Shown: one piece after another, positions 53,317 to 62,712 of the stretch
Layout of the letters: every line of letters begins with the position of its first letter
Numbering within the stretch: the stretch's first letter is position 1
Source of the DNA: Muribaculum sp.
Lineage (GTDB): Bacteria > Bacteroidota > Bacteroidia > Bacteroidales > Muribaculaceae
Direction: 5' to 3'
Length of the DNA: 64,000 bases
NCBI GenBank assembly: GCA_009775095.1
Contig: VSOZ01000015.1
Coordinates: 22,312-86,311, forward strand
The notes under the pieces: model-generated
Seen by the model: only the letters and a program-made list of their open reading frames with translations
What the model was told of the DNA's origin: nothing
Databases searched by the model: none
Translations under genes and position numbers: made by a program

Positions 53317-54162
53317 CTACACATAGATCATTTTGCGGGTCATTCCTCCGTCTACGACGATGTTCTCCCCGTTTACAAAATCATTGTCGGGCAACGACAA
53401 AAACATACACATGCGGGCTATATCTTCGGGACGCCCCACACGGCCTGACGGATGCTGACTATGGTCGGCCCCGGTCAGGCCGTCATAGTTGTCACAACAT
53501 ATCCAGCCGGGCGATATGGCATTGACTGTCACCCCGTATGGCGCCATCGACATCATCAGCGCATGGGTCAACGATGACACCGCGCCTTTTGACGCGGAGT
53601 ACGCCTCCGTGCCGGTCTCGCTCATGACGTAGCGTGTCGAACTTATATTTATTATGCGGCCATAGTGCGGCTCCCCCATCATCTTGCGGTGACGGGCAAG
53701 CAACCGCGACGTCACAAACACCGGCCTGACATTGACATGCTGCACGCGGTCAAATTCCTCGACCGTCATTTCGTCAAGAGGCCTGAACACGGACACACCG
53801 ACATTATTGACAAGCACGTCAATATCGCCCCATGCCTCGATGACACGGCCTACACACGCTTCAAGAGCCGCAACATCGGCCACATCCACAGGATGAAACT
53901 GTGCCCCGAGAGCCTGCGCCGCAGCCGCACCCGACTTGGTGTCGACGTCGCAGAAAGCCACACGGCAACCTGCATCGCTGAAGGCCTTTACAATAGCCCG
54001 GCCTATGCCCGAAGCGCCACCGGTGACAAAAACACGCCTTGGCGGAAACTTGACCGACATACGACCCGGCCTGTCGCCCGACGGAGTAAGCTTGGCGCGG
54101 TATCCCCCGGATTTACCCGAGCGGTACTCCTCCATCTTGCGCTCCAAATAATTATCAGCCAT
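53317..54162 (-). CDS. SDR family oxidoreductase
   Basis: 281 residues from the ATG at 54160-54162 (MADNYLERKMEEYRSGK); the frame extends 17 codons upstream. After a basic 45-residue extension comes a Rossmann fold with VTGGASGIGRAI, the NNVG motif, the catalytic Ser in NISSTR and YSASK (Tyr-xxx-Lys), and ISPGWI. It is a classical NAD(P)-dependent short-chain dehydrogenase; the substrate is unknown, perhaps a sugar or 3-oxoacyl compound. It lies 67 nt downstream of the ROK kinase gene and may be co-transcribed with it. Confidence 0.92.
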   Translation of the reverse strand: MADNYLERKMEEYRSGKSGGYRAKLTPSGDRPGRMSVKFPPRRVFVTGGASGIGRAIVKAFSDAGCRVAFCDVDTKSGAAAAQALGAQFHPVDVADVAALEACVGRVIEAWGDIDVLVNNVGVSVFRPLDEMTVEEFDRVQHVNVRPVFVTSRLLARHRKMMGEPHYGRIINISSTRYVMSETGTEAYSASKGAVSSLTHALMMSMAPYGVTVNAISPGWICCDNYDGLTGADHSQHPSGRVGRPEDIARMCMFLSLPDNDFVNGENIVVDGGMTRKMIYV

Positions 54163-54229
54163 ACTATATAAATAAAAAAGCGCGCCGCATTTTGATAAAT
54201 ACACGACGCGCAATAAATATACTGAATTT

Positions 54230-55231
54230 TTAAGCCTCCAATACTACCGACTGACTCGATGGGGGAGCGGGTGTCTGACGGGCCTCCCAACCGAGAGCGC
54301 TTGCTCCAAGCACGGCTGCGTCGCTCTCCTTGAGTTCGGAAAGGAGCAATTTTGTCTTGCCCTTGAACACATTGAGCATATTGCGGTCCATCGACTCCTT
54401 GATTGGCTTCATAAGCAATTCGCCCGAACGCGCAAGTCCACCGAAGAGTATTATGGCCTCAGGGCTAGAGAATGCCACGAAATTGGCAAACGCACGGCCC
54501 ATGATCTCACCCGTGTACTGGAATATCTCCTTGGCCAGCTTGTCGCCGAGCACTGCCGCATCGTAAACATCCTTTGATGTGATCTCCTCTACGGGAATGT
54601 CGCGGAGACGAGACGGATCGGTGCGTATCTCAAGGAACTCGCGTGCCGTGCGGGCCACACCCGTAGCCGAGCAGTAAGCCTCGAGACATCCGCTGCGGCC
54701 ACAACCGCACATACGTCCGTTGGAGGGCTTCACGATGACATGTCCGAGTTCGCCGGCAAAACCGTCGTGGCCGTATACAAGCTGTCCGTTGACAACTATA
54801 CCGCTGCCCACGCCCGTACCGAGAGTTATCATTACGAAGTCTTTCATACCGCGGGCCACACCGTAAGTCATCTCACCGATAGCAGCCGCATTGGCGTCGT
54901 TGGTCAGCGCCACGGGCACACCGAAAGCTTCGTGAAGCAGATGAGCAAAAGGTATCTTGCCCTTCCACGGAAGGTTCGGCGGATTCTCGATGCATCCCGA
55001 GAAATAATTGCCGTTAGGAGCGCCTACTCCTATGCCGGCTATCTTGTCGACAGCGTCGTGAGCCTCAAGAAGAGACGTCAGAGCAGTCTTAAGGTCGGCT
55101 ACATAATCATTCACATCGGCAAACTTACCGGTCTTTATGGAACTGCTGGCAATCACGTTGCCGCGTGCATCTACAATTCCGAATACAGTATTGGTACCGC
55201 CTATATCGATACCCACTACATAAGGTTTCAT
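54230..55231 (-). CDS. ROK family sugar kinase (glucokinase-like)
   Basis: 333 residues. ATP/sugar-binding GIDIGGTNTVFGIVD at the start, catalytic-base region LTNDANAAAIGE, GTGVGSGIV, and the ROK zinc site CGCGRSGCLEAYCSA. This pattern is typical of glucokinases in Bacteroidetes, which lack a glucose phosphotransferase system. It phosphorylates glucose or a related hexose in the cytosol. Confidence 0.92.
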   Translation of the reverse strand: MKPYVVGIDIGGTNTVFGIVDARGNVIASSSIKTGKFADVNDYVADLKTALTSLLEAHDAVDKIAGIGVGAPNGNYFSGCIENPPNLPWKGKIPFAHLLHEAFGVPVALTNDANAAAIGEMTYGVARGMKDFVMITLGTGVGSGIVVNGQLVYGHDGFAGELGHVIVKPSNGRMCGCGRSGCLEAYCSATGVARTAREFLEIRTDPSRLRDIPVEEITSKDVYDAAVLGDKLAKEIFQYTGEIMGRAFANFVAFSSPEAIILFGGLARSGELLMKPIKESMDRNMLNVFKGKTKLLLSELKESDAAVLGASALGWEARQTPAPPSSQSVVLEA

Positions 55232-55322
55232 GTTAATTGATATAATTTGGTTAACTTATTATTGGTTTTCCACAAAGTTAAGCAAATAAATCATACTTCG
55301 CTCACATTTGACGGTTAAATTG

Positions 55323-56567
55323 TTAAAAAACGTCGTCAGCGCCCGCGATACGGGCATTCATGACGTTGGCGGGCGCCCGCCCCGCCTCCAGCTCGGCCTT
55401 CATGAACTCCATGTAGGGAGCCACATGCTCGAAAAAGCGATAGTAGCCGCTACACAGATAATTGAGTCCCGGCTCACCGTCGGCGGTCACGGCAAAGCGG
55501 TTTTTAGGGCACTCGCCGTTGCATATGTCAAGGAAACGGCAACCCATGCACTGCCGGGGCAACGAACCGCGCTTGGCAAGACCGAAGTCGGTCTGCTGAC
55601 GGCTCATGACCATCTCGACGAGCGACCGCGAGGCTATATTGCCCAACTTATACTCCGGAAACACGAAATGGTCGCAGGAGTAAACATCTCCGTTATATTC
55701 GAGCACAAGCGCATGGCCGCATGTCTTTCCGAGCGAGCATATGCCCGGCTCCTGTCCCACCCAATTGGCCAAAGTGGCGTCGAAAAGCTGGATGAAGTAC
55801 CGGCCCACATCATGCCTTACCCACTCGTCAAATATAGTGCACAGGAAGCGGCCCCACTGCTCCGGAGTCACCGAGAAGTCGGCAAGCCGTATGTCGCCCC
55901 TGTCGGCGGGCGATGCAAGATGCCGACCGTCATCATGGGGTAAAATCCGCTCCACGATGGGAGCAAACTGAATATACCGGCACCCGATCTTCTTGAAGAA
56001 GTGATAGAACTCGAGCGGATAATCGGCGTTGAAGTCGTTGACGACGGCCATGGCGTTCCACTCCACGCCGTGACGGTTGAGCATGTCGATGCCGCGCATG
56101 ACCTTGTTGAATGTACGCGCTCCCTGCCGTGTGCGTCGGTACTCGTCATGAAACTCCTCTGGGCCGTCAATCGATATGCCCACGAGCCAATTGTGCTCCT
56201 TGAAGAAGCGGCACCACTCGTCGGTAAGCAGAGTACCGTTGGTCTGTATGCAATTGTCGATAATCCTTCCGCGGGCATACTTGCGCTGAAGCTCCACCAC
56301 ACGGCGGTAAAATGACAACGGGCGCATGAGCGACTCGCCGCCATGCCACGTGAAGAGCACCTGCGGCATGCTTTGGGAGTTGATATAACGCTCGATGAAA
56401 AGCTCGAGCATGGAGTCGTCCATAAGAAAACGACGCGCGCCGGCGGCATCTTTATAGATATTGGACTTCTCGAGATAGTAGCAATACTTGCAATTAAGGT
56501 TGCACATGCTGCCGGCCGGCTTTGTCATTACATAAAACGGCTTGGCAAAAGGTGTATACAGCTCCAT
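55323..56567 (-). CDS. Anaerobic sulfatase-maturating enzyme (radical SAM/SPASM)
   Basis: 414 residues. The radical-SAM cluster is bound by Cys22-xxx-Cys26-xx-Cys29 in AGSMCNLNCKYCYYLEK, with WHGGESLMRPL and SIDGPEEFHDEYRR further on. The C-terminal SPASM region has Cys-rich CSLGKTCGHALVLEYNGDVYSCDHFVFPEYKLGNI and CMGCRFLDICNGECPKNRF. It oxidises Ser or Cys of sulfatases to formylglycine. The divergent S-type sulfatase is the evident client. It is 4 nt downstream of an unknown secreted protein gene. Confidence 0.95.
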   Translation of the reverse strand: MELYTPFAKPFYVMTKPAGSMCNLNCKYCYYLEKSNIYKDAAGARRFLMDDSMLELFIERYINSQSMPQVLFTWHGGESLMRPLSFYRRVVELQRKYARGRIIDNCIQTNGTLLTDEWCRFFKEHNWLVGISIDGPEEFHDEYRRTRQGARTFNKVMRGIDMLNRHGVEWNAMAVVNDFNADYPLEFYHFFKKIGCRYIQFAPIVERILPHDDGRHLASPADRGDIRLADFSVTPEQWGRFLCTIFDEWVRHDVGRYFIQLFDATLANWVGQEPGICSLGKTCGHALVLEYNGDVYSCDHFVFPEYKLGNIASRSLVEMVMSRQQTDFGLAKRGSLPRQCMGCRFLDICNGECPKNRFAVTADGEPGLNYLCSGYYRFFEHVAPYMEFMKAELEAGRAPANVMNARIAGADDVF

Positions 56568-56571
56568 GGCG

Positions 56572-57204
56572 TCACTCTTTGCGCAGTGCCTCGGGCTTGA
56601 ATTCCCTGACGTAAACGACCGTCATGTCGGGGTTGACCCTTATGCCCCCTTTCTCCTCGATAGTCTTCAGCTGCTCCTCGCGAAGTCGGGCTATGGCGGC
56701 ATCGGCTTTCTTGGGAGTGTCGGCCATAAGTTTTCTGATGACGCGCGACTCAATACCTATCTTATAGAAGGCTATGCGTATGAACTTCCAGTTCTGATCG
56801 GTAAGATCATATTTTTTCTGCAACCGGTCGGCTATGCTTATACCCTCGGCATTGGCCTCGGCATCGTAAACTCCGCGATAGTATTGGGCCAGCTGCTCCC
56901 GATCGAGAATCGAGGCGAGGGCGCTGTCACGGAGTTTACCCATACGGTTGCGGGTCTTCACCGACATAACGCCGTTGTCGGCCGCGATAAGGCGTACAAA
57001 TTCGGCATTTTCACTGTCTATGGCCTCGGCGAGCTTCACCTGCTGCTGCGGAGTAAGCTTTACATAGCGGCATACCTCAAATGTCTCTCTGACTGTGGAT
57101 GGCGGAAATGACTTGAGCGCATCTGTGTCGAGGGTCTGCGCATAAAGCGAAACGGCGACCGATGACAAGAGCGCACCTATAATTGCAATGAAATGTTTTA
57201 GCAT
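56572..57204 (-). CDS. Secreted protein of unknown function, upstream of the sulfatase maturase
   Basis: 210 residues with a signal peptide (ends SLYAQ). The mature part is almost all alpha-helical and charged (YVKLTPQQQVKLAEAIDSENAEFVRL, SILDREQLAQYYRGVYDAEANAEG). The LTPQQQ and LDREQLAQYY periodicity recalls the LTxxQ-type helical periplasmic proteins (Spy/CpxP-like), but that is a weak resemblance. It is 4 nt upstream of the maturase gene and 105 nt from the divergent sulfatase gene. Confidence 0.72.
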   Translation of the reverse strand: MLKHFIAIIGALLSSVAVSLYAQTLDTDALKSFPPSTVRETFEVCRYVKLTPQQQVKLAEAIDSENAEFVRLIAADNGVMSVKTRNRMGKLRDSALASILDREQLAQYYRGVYDAEANAEGISIADRLQKKYDLTDQNWKFIRIAFYKIGIESRVIRKLMADTPKKADAAIARLREEQLKTIEEKGGIRVNPDMTVVYVREFKPEALRKE

Positions 57205-57309
57205 GGATCTGAATTTTATGTGAAAGTATTTTATTTCGCTTGGAAATACAATTATTTCGTTTAAAAGTATTAACTTCGTACAAAACTACTAAAAACTTTA
57301 AATATAATC

Positions 57310-58884
57310 ATGAAACCCGGTAAAAAATTTAATTTTTTATTGTGTGGCGTAAATGCCCTTGCCATGACCTCCATGTATGCTTCGGCGCAAGACAATAAAA
57401 ATGCGGCTCCCGACACGAGACCCAATGTGCTCTTCATAGCCATCGACGATATGAAACCGTGGATATCGCCCTACGGCGACAAGATAGCCCGCACCCCGGC
57501 CTTTGACAATCTGGCATCGCGCGGAGTTACCTTTAACAACGCCTACTGTCAGGTGGCGCTAAGCGGCCCCACAAGATCAAGTCTGCTTACCGGTCTTAAT
57601 CCCGACCACACGGGCGTATGGTGGCTCATGGGCTCGTTCCGCAAAAACAACCCCGACATAGTGTCGATGCCTCAGGCCCTTAAAGAGAACGGCTACGAAA
57701 CGGTGGGCGTAGGCAAGGTATACCACCCGCTGACCGATAAAACGGTGAAAAACGACCCCTTGTCATGGAGCAAGCCCTATGTCAAGGCACAAGGCGCCAC
57801 TTACGCGCTCGCCAACGGACGCGTGGCCACGGAGTGTGCCGATGTGCCCGACAACGGCTATATTGACGGAGTCATAGCCGACGAAGCGGTCAAGACCATG
57901 AAAAAGCTCAAAGAGGAGGGCAAACCATTTTTCCTCGGCGTCGGCTTCAAGAAGCCGCATCTGCCGTTTTGCGCGCCCAAGAAGTATTGGGACATGTATG
58001 ACCGCGACACCATGCCGGTAGCGGAATTTCAAGATATGGCCGAGGATCCCGTCGAGTATGCCTACCACAACTCGCTTGAGATAAAAGGCTACTCCGACAT
58101 ACCGCCGTTTGAGAGCTATATGGATACCCGTCGGCTTGATACCGACACACAAAAGCGTCTTCTGCACGCCTACTACGCATGCATATCGTATGTCGACGCA
58201 CAGGTAGGCAAACTTCTTGACGCGCTTGACGAGAACGGACTTGCCGACAACACGATAATAGTCCTTTTCGGCGACCACGGATATCACCTCGGCGACCACG
58301 GTCTGTGGAATAAACTGACCAACTTCGAGCAGGCTACACGAGTGCCGATGATCGTAGCCGCACCGGGCATGAAAAAAGGTGTACGTTCCGATGCCATGGT
58401 GGAGTTTCTAGACATATTCCCCACCATATGCGAGCTTACCGCCACAGAGCATCCGCAGCAACTTGACGGCGCGAGCCTCGTGCCGGTACTTAAAAATCCG
58501 AAAGCCAAGATTAAGGACTACTCGATAAGCCAGTTCAGCCGTACTACTACCGAAAACTACACCATAAACAGCGACACAGACTTAAAAGGCAAAGCTGACG
58601 AACTCGCCGACGACATAATGGGCTACGCTCTGCGCGACAAGCGCTACCGACTCGTGGAGTGGACCAAAGGCTTCAAAACCTACATGCCTTTCGACAAGTC
58701 AAAGGTGCTGGCCTACGAACTGTATGACTACGAGAAGGATCCGCAGGAGACACGCAATCTCGCAAACGATCCGAAGTATGCCGGAGTCGTAAAACGCCTC
58801 ACCCGTCAGCTACACGAATACTACGCCCGCAGCTACGCCTCCCCAATGAGTGCCCCCATAGCAGCAAAAGCCGCCGAAAAATAA
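57310..58884 (+). CDS. Type I sulfatase, S-type (iduronate-2-sulfatase-like)
   Basis: 524 residues with a signal peptide. Metal ligands sit in NVLFIAIDDMKPW; the modified residue is Ser85 in the signature SGPTRSSLLTG, to be converted to formylglycine by the divergent maturase; later ligands are in VLFGDHGYHLGDHG. The sequence pattern (GVGKVYHPL, VGFKKPHLPF) is that of iduronate-2-sulfatase-like S1 enzymes, which desulfate host or dietary glycosaminoglycans or mucin; the exact substrate is unknown. The 3' end, including the stop codon, forms the terminator stem. Confidence 0.93.
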   Translation: MKPGKKFNFLLCGVNALAMTSMYASAQDNKNAAPDTRPNVLFIAIDDMKPWISPYGDKIARTPAFDNLASRGVTFNNAYCQVALSGPTRSSLLTGLNPDHTGVWWLMGSFRKNNPDIVSMPQALKENGYETVGVGKVYHPLTDKTVKNDPLSWSKPYVKAQGATYALANGRVATECADVPDNGYIDGVIADEAVKTMKKLKEEGKPFFLGVGFKKPHLPFCAPKKYWDMYDRDTMPVAEFQDMAEDPVEYAYHNSLEIKGYSDIPPFESYMDTRRLDTDTQKRLLHAYYACISYVDAQVGKLLDALDENGLADNTIIVLFGDHGYHLGDHGLWNKLTNFEQATRVPMIVAAPGMKKGVRSDAMVEFLDIFPTICELTATEHPQQLDGASLVPVLKNPKAKIKDYSISQFSRTTTENYTINSDTDLKGKADELADDIMGYALRDKRYRLVEWTKGFKTYMPFDKSKVLAYELYDYEKDPQETRNLANDPKYAGVVKRLTRQLHEYYARSYASPMSAPIAAKAAEK

Positions 58885-58897
58885 TCGGCGGCTTTTG
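58866..58897 (+). terminator. Sulfatase gene terminator overlapping the stop codon
   Basis: AAAAGCCGCCGA (58866-58877) and TCGGCGGCTTTT (58885-58896): a 12-bp stem whose left arm encodes the last residues of the protein. Confidence 0.75.
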
Positions 58898-58919
58898 CCC
58901 GGACCTGATATATATAGCT

Positions 58920-59330
58920 TTAAAGCAGATTCTTATGTTCACGTATATCGGCATCACCGGCGGTACACTCCTCAAGAGAGCCTTCGGCAGCCTGTATACA
59001 TATATAGACCATCGGCTCCTTTGACGTACACTTCAGATTACGATCGGCCCCTGTCGATACTCTTATCACCGAGCCCTCCGCTATGTCAAACACATCGTCG
59101 TCAACCTGAAACCGTCCTGCTCCGGAAAGTATGACATAATTTTCTTCGTTCTTCCTATGGCTATGGAAGAACGGCACCTCGGCACCGGAAGGAAGGGTAC
59201 CGAACGAAATCTCGCACGAAGACGCGCCTGTTGCTTCTTTAACAAACAGTTTACCGTCAAAGGCCTTTAGAGTGCCTACCGTGGCATGAGCAAATTTTGC
59301 ACCGGTGTTTTTTACATTGATCTCATTCAT
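58920..59330 (-). CDS. Cupin domain protein
   Basis: 136 residues, small cytosolic single-domain cupin. The metal-binding motif 1 is in EVPFFHSHRKNEENYVILSGAGRFQVDDD and motif 2 is weaker (GSVIRVSTGADRNLKC). The enzymatic role is unknown. It is divergent from an HxlR-type regulator gene, a common pair in which the regulator controls the cupin gene. A -7 box TAGCTTTG lies at 59401-59394 on the minus strand. Confidence 0.88.
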   Translation of the reverse strand: MNEINVKNTGAKFAHATVGTLKAFDGKLFVKEATGASSCEISFGTLPSGAEVPFFHSHRKNEENYVILSGAGRFQVDDDVFDIAEGSVIRVSTGADRNLKCTSKEPMVYICIQAAEGSLEECTAGDADIREHKNLL

Positions 59331-59374
59331 ATTTTTGTGATTTAATAAAATTGAGTAACTTTACATCTGAAACT

Positions 59375-59401
59375 CACTATCGTTTTGATAGTGCAAAGCT
59401 A
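59375..59401 (-). promoter_or_regulatory. Cupin promoter with inverted repeat
   Basis: CACTATC (59375-59381) and GATAGTG (59387-59393), 5-nt spacer, lie directly against the -7 box TAGCTTTG (59401-59394, minus strand). A likely operator for the divergent HxlR regulator. Confidence 0.5.
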
Positions 59402-59473
59402 ATACATTTATGACTTATATACAAGAACTTACGAAAATGTAAGGCACTTACAGAGAAGTAACTATTACTGAAT

Positions 59474-59845
59474 ATGAACAGTTTGCCGTTAAAAGAAAAT
59501 CTAAAAAAATACACCTGCATCACAGATTGTCCGGTGCGTAACATCATATCACGTTTTTCCGGTAAATGGGCTATCCTGATATTGTGTGTACTCTCGGAGA
59601 ATGAGACCACCCGTTTCAACACAATCTCCAAGGCTATTCCCGACATATCGCCCAAAGTTCTTACAGAAACTCTGAAAAATCTTGAAGCCGATGGTCTGAT
59701 AAGCCGCAAAGTATATGCTGAAATACCGCCTAAAGTGGAATATTCACTTACCGCGCTCGGCAAGAGTCTGCTCCCGATAATAGAAACGCTCATAACATGG
59801 GCTCTCGACAACTTCACCGCAATCACCCGTAACCGACATTCATAA
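59474..59845 (+). CDS. HxlR family transcriptional regulator
   Basis: 123 residues. The family signature CPVRNIISRFSGKWAILIL (conserved Cys, then the winged helix) is followed by RFNTISKAIPDISPKVLTETLKNLEADGLISRKVYAEIPPKVEYSLTALG-type wing elements. Such regulators often sense oxidants or electrophiles through the N-terminal Cys. It is divergent from the cupin gene, with an inverted repeat in the shared region. Confidence 0.93.
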   Translation: MNSLPLKENLKKYTCITDCPVRNIISRFSGKWAILILCVLSENETTRFNTISKAIPDISPKVLTETLKNLEADGLISRKVYAEIPPKVEYSLTALGKSLLPIIETLITWALDNFTAITRNRHS

Positions 59846-59947
59846 TATACTCAACTATCCTGCTGCACTGTAATCATAAACTTTTGTCTTAACATGAATG
59901 TTATTATGACGATGTGAGAAAATCTCACGATAAAAACATTTATCTAT

Positions 59948-60445
59948 ATGAAAAAGAATTTATTGTTACTGTTTATTGCAGTTTGCGGGTTTATGGCGTT
60001 TCAGAGTTGTAGCGACGATGACGATGATGATCGCGGACAGGTATCGGAAGAATTCGTTACCGCTTTAAAAAACAAGTTTCCTGAAGCAACCGGAGTGAAA
60101 TGGGAACACAAATCAAACTACCGTGTGGCCGAATTTAAGAAAAACATGACCGAAATAGACGTGTGGTTCAATCCTAAGGCCGAATGGGTCATGACCGACA
60201 CCGATTACGGCAAGGATCTGTTTCTCATACCGGCTGAAATAGGTAAGGCATTTGCCGAAAGCCAGTTTGCCGACTGGACGGTAGATGACATAGACCTATA
60301 TGAGCGTCCCGATAAAAACTTCTATGTATTTGAAGTGGAAAAGAAAGGTATGCGTGACATGGAGCTCTATTTTAACACTGACGGCACAATGATAAAGGCC
60401 ATAGAGGACGCAGATATGGACATACTTCCTACAACTCCGGTATAA
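59948..60445 (+). CDS. PepSY-like (DUF2874) lipoprotein
   Basis: 165 residues. The lipobox is AFQSCSDDDDDD. Two PepSY-like repeats are visible: VTALKNKFPEATGVKWEHKSNYRVAEF with WFNPKAEWVMTDTD, and FAESQFADWTVDDIDLYERPDKNFYVFEVEKKG with ELYFNTDGTMIK. The family is periplasmic or outer-membrane in Bacteroidetes and of unknown function. It has its own terminator (TGGCCCGCG 60477-60485 against CGCGGGCCA 60496-60504). Confidence 0.9.
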   Translation: MKKNLLLLFIAVCGFMAFQSCSDDDDDDRGQVSEEFVTALKNKFPEATGVKWEHKSNYRVAEFKKNMTEIDVWFNPKAEWVMTDTDYGKDLFLIPAEIGKAFAESQFADWTVDDIDLYERPDKNFYVFEVEKKGMRDMELYFNTDGTMIKAIEDADMDILPTTPV

Positions 60446-60476
60446 ACGACGACACACATAATATAATTATATATAA

Positions 60477-60504
60477 TGGCCCGCGGCATCACTGTCGCGG
60501 GCCA
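60477..60504 (+). terminator. Terminator after the PepSY-like gene
   Basis: TGGCCCGCG and CGCGGGCCA form a 9-bp GC-rich stem with a 10-nt loop. The T-run is poor, so it may be an attenuating hairpin. The rest up to 60680 holds nothing I recognise; a -7 box TATCTTTG for the GH97 gene is at 60681-60688. Confidence 0.6.
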
Positions 60505-60710
60505 ACTATATTGAGTCATCGCAATGAAATTATACTTGAACCTTAGTTACGGGAGTAATTAAGTTTCATCCATCAAATAATATATGTTGTAAATAGACTC
60601 AATCAAGATTGTAATCCATGAACGGCGAGGCAAAGATAAAAATATTTCGTTTAAACTGAAAATTTTAAATTAAATTATGTTATCTTTGACATATAAGACT
60701 ATTTAAACAA

Positions 60711-62645
60711 ATGACCATGACAAAGTGCTTATTGTATGTAGCCGCCGCGCTATTCCCGCTTGCGGGAGGCGCGGCAACAGTGAAAAGTCCTGACGGAAAA
60801 CTCTCTGTCGACATAACCTCAATCGACGGCAATCCCGTATACACGGTTGTTCTTGAAAATGACACGATATTGTCAAAATCGCCGCTCGGTTTCGTATCGG
60901 ATACAGGCGACTACAGCCGCGGTATGAAAATAACCGGCGCAAGCGAAGATGCCGTTAAGAAGTCATATCGACAGGATAAAATCAAGAAAAGCAGCATCGA
61001 CTACAACGCCAATCTGCTTAAAGTCGATTTTAAGAACGAGAAAGGCAATGCCATGACTGTGGAGTGCCGGGTAAGCGACAATAACGTGGCCGTGCGCTAT
61101 CTTATACCGCGCCAGAACGGAGGCGAGACAGGGGCCATGGTTATAAACGAAGAGAAAACCGGATTCCGATTTCCCGAATGTACTACTACATTCCTGACAC
61201 CGCAGAGCGATGCCATGGTAGGATGGAAGCGTACCAAGCCAAGCTATGAAGAGTTTTATACAACCGACGCACCGATGGACACCGTGTCGCAGTTCGGTCA
61301 TGGATACACATTTCCGGCGCTGTTCAGAATCGGTGATAAAGGATGGGTCCTCATTAGCGAGACCGATGTCGACGGCTACTACTGCGCGAGCCATCTGAGC
61401 GATTACAACGACGGAGTGTATACCGTAGCCTACCCGATGGCAGAGGAGAACAACGGTAACGGATCCGCAGCTCCCGGCATAGCATTGGAAGGCACAACTC
61501 CTTGGCGCACGATAACCGTAGGCCGCGATCTGGCCCCGATTGTAGAGACCACGGTAATGTGGGACGTTGTAGAACCACGCTACGAGGCATCGCGTCCCGC
61601 AGCCGCGGGTAAAGGCACTTGGAGCTGGATCATATGGCAGGACGCAAGTATAAACTTCGACGACCAGAAGACATACATAGACCTTGCAGCCGACATGGGC
61701 TATAACCATGCGCTGATTGATAACTGGTGGGACACCAACATCGGTCGCGAAGGCATCGAGAAGCTGGCGGAATACGCCAAATCAAAAGGTGTAAACATAG
61801 CCATGTGGTACTCGTCGAGCGGCCATTGGAACGACATCGTGCAAGGTCCGACGGGTCTTATGGATCGCCCCATCGTAAGAAAAAAAGAGATGCAGTGGCT
61901 TAAAAACATCGGTGTCAAAACAATCAAAGTAGACTTCTTCGGAGGTGACAAGCAAGAGACCATGCGCCTGTATGAAGACATACTCAGCGATGCGGCCGAC
62001 TACGGTATTGACGTTATATTCCACGGCTGCACCCTGCCACGCGGATGGGAGCGCATGTATCCCAACTACGTGGGCAGCGAGGCCGTACTTGCTTCGGAAA
62101 ACCTTGTATTTGACCAACACCACTGCGATATAGAAGCGTTCAGCGCCACTCTTCACCCGTTTATCCGTAATGCCGCCGGCATTATGGAATACGGTGGTAC
62201 CGTGCTGAACCGACGTCTCCACCGGAGCAATAATGCCGGAACAACGCGCCGCACAGGCGACGCTTTCCAGCTTGCCACTTCAGTGCTGTTTCAAAATCCG
62301 GTACAGAACTTCGCTCTTACTCCCAATAACCTGACCGAGTCTCCGGCGGAGGCTATAGAATTCATGAAAAAGGTACCTACGACTTGGGATGACGTAAAGT
62401 TAATTGACGGTTATCCCGGTAAGTATGTAGTACTTGCGCGCCGCCATGGCGAAAAGTGGTATATCGCCGGTGTCAATGCAGGTCCCGACACAAGAAAAAT
62501 CATTCTACCCCAATTTAACGCAGACAAAGGCACCTTGATCGTTGATAAAGATACAAATACAATCGAAAAGAAAGAAGTGAAACTTAACGGAAAGAATTCT
62601 ATAAACCTTCCTGTAAATTGTGGATTTGTACTTATCACAGAATGA
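60711..62645 (+). CDS. GH97 family glycosidase (retaining, alpha-galactosidase-like)
   Basis: 644 residues with a signal peptide. The N-terminal beta-sandwich (about 23-280: SPDGKLSVDI, LENDTILSKSPLGF), the central TIM barrel (about 300-560) and a C-terminal beta domain match GH97. Asp408 in IKVDFFGGDK aligns with the nucleophile of the retaining GH97 subgroup (alpha-galactosidases); the inverting alpha-glucosidase SusB type uses Glu residues instead. FHGCTLPRGWERMYPN follows. I infer alpha-galactosidase-like activity. A second ATG at 60717 is an alternative start. Confidence 0.9.
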   Translation: MTMTKCLLYVAAALFPLAGGAATVKSPDGKLSVDITSIDGNPVYTVVLENDTILSKSPLGFVSDTGDYSRGMKITGASEDAVKKSYRQDKIKKSSIDYNANLLKVDFKNEKGNAMTVECRVSDNNVAVRYLIPRQNGGETGAMVINEEKTGFRFPECTTTFLTPQSDAMVGWKRTKPSYEEFYTTDAPMDTVSQFGHGYTFPALFRIGDKGWVLISETDVDGYYCASHLSDYNDGVYTVAYPMAEENNGNGSAAPGIALEGTTPWRTITVGRDLAPIVETTVMWDVVEPRYEASRPAAAGKGTWSWIIWQDASINFDDQKTYIDLAADMGYNHALIDNWWDTNIGREGIEKLAEYAKSKGVNIAMWYSSSGHWNDIVQGPTGLMDRPIVRKKEMQWLKNIGVKTIKVDFFGGDKQETMRLYEDILSDAADYGIDVIFHGCTLPRGWERMYPNYVGSEAVLASENLVFDQHHCDIEAFSATLHPFIRNAAGIMEYGGTVLNRRLHRSNNAGTTRRTGDAFQLATSVLFQNPVQNFALTPNNLTESPAEAIEFMKKVPTTWDDVKLIDGYPGKYVVLARRHGEKWYIAGVNAGPDTRKIILPQFNADKGTLIVDKDTNTIEKKEVKLNGKNSINLPVNCGFVLITE

Positions 62646-62712
62646 TAAAATAAAAGTGATTAAAGATATTTTAAAATAAATTTTTGATATATTTTAAAAT
62701 AATTCAATAATT

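Noticed and set aside
52188..53525. Several overlapping long frames in the tandem array
   Set aside because: The 265-bp period is not a multiple of three and the same translation recurs in shifted frames, as expected from stop-poor GC-rich repeats.
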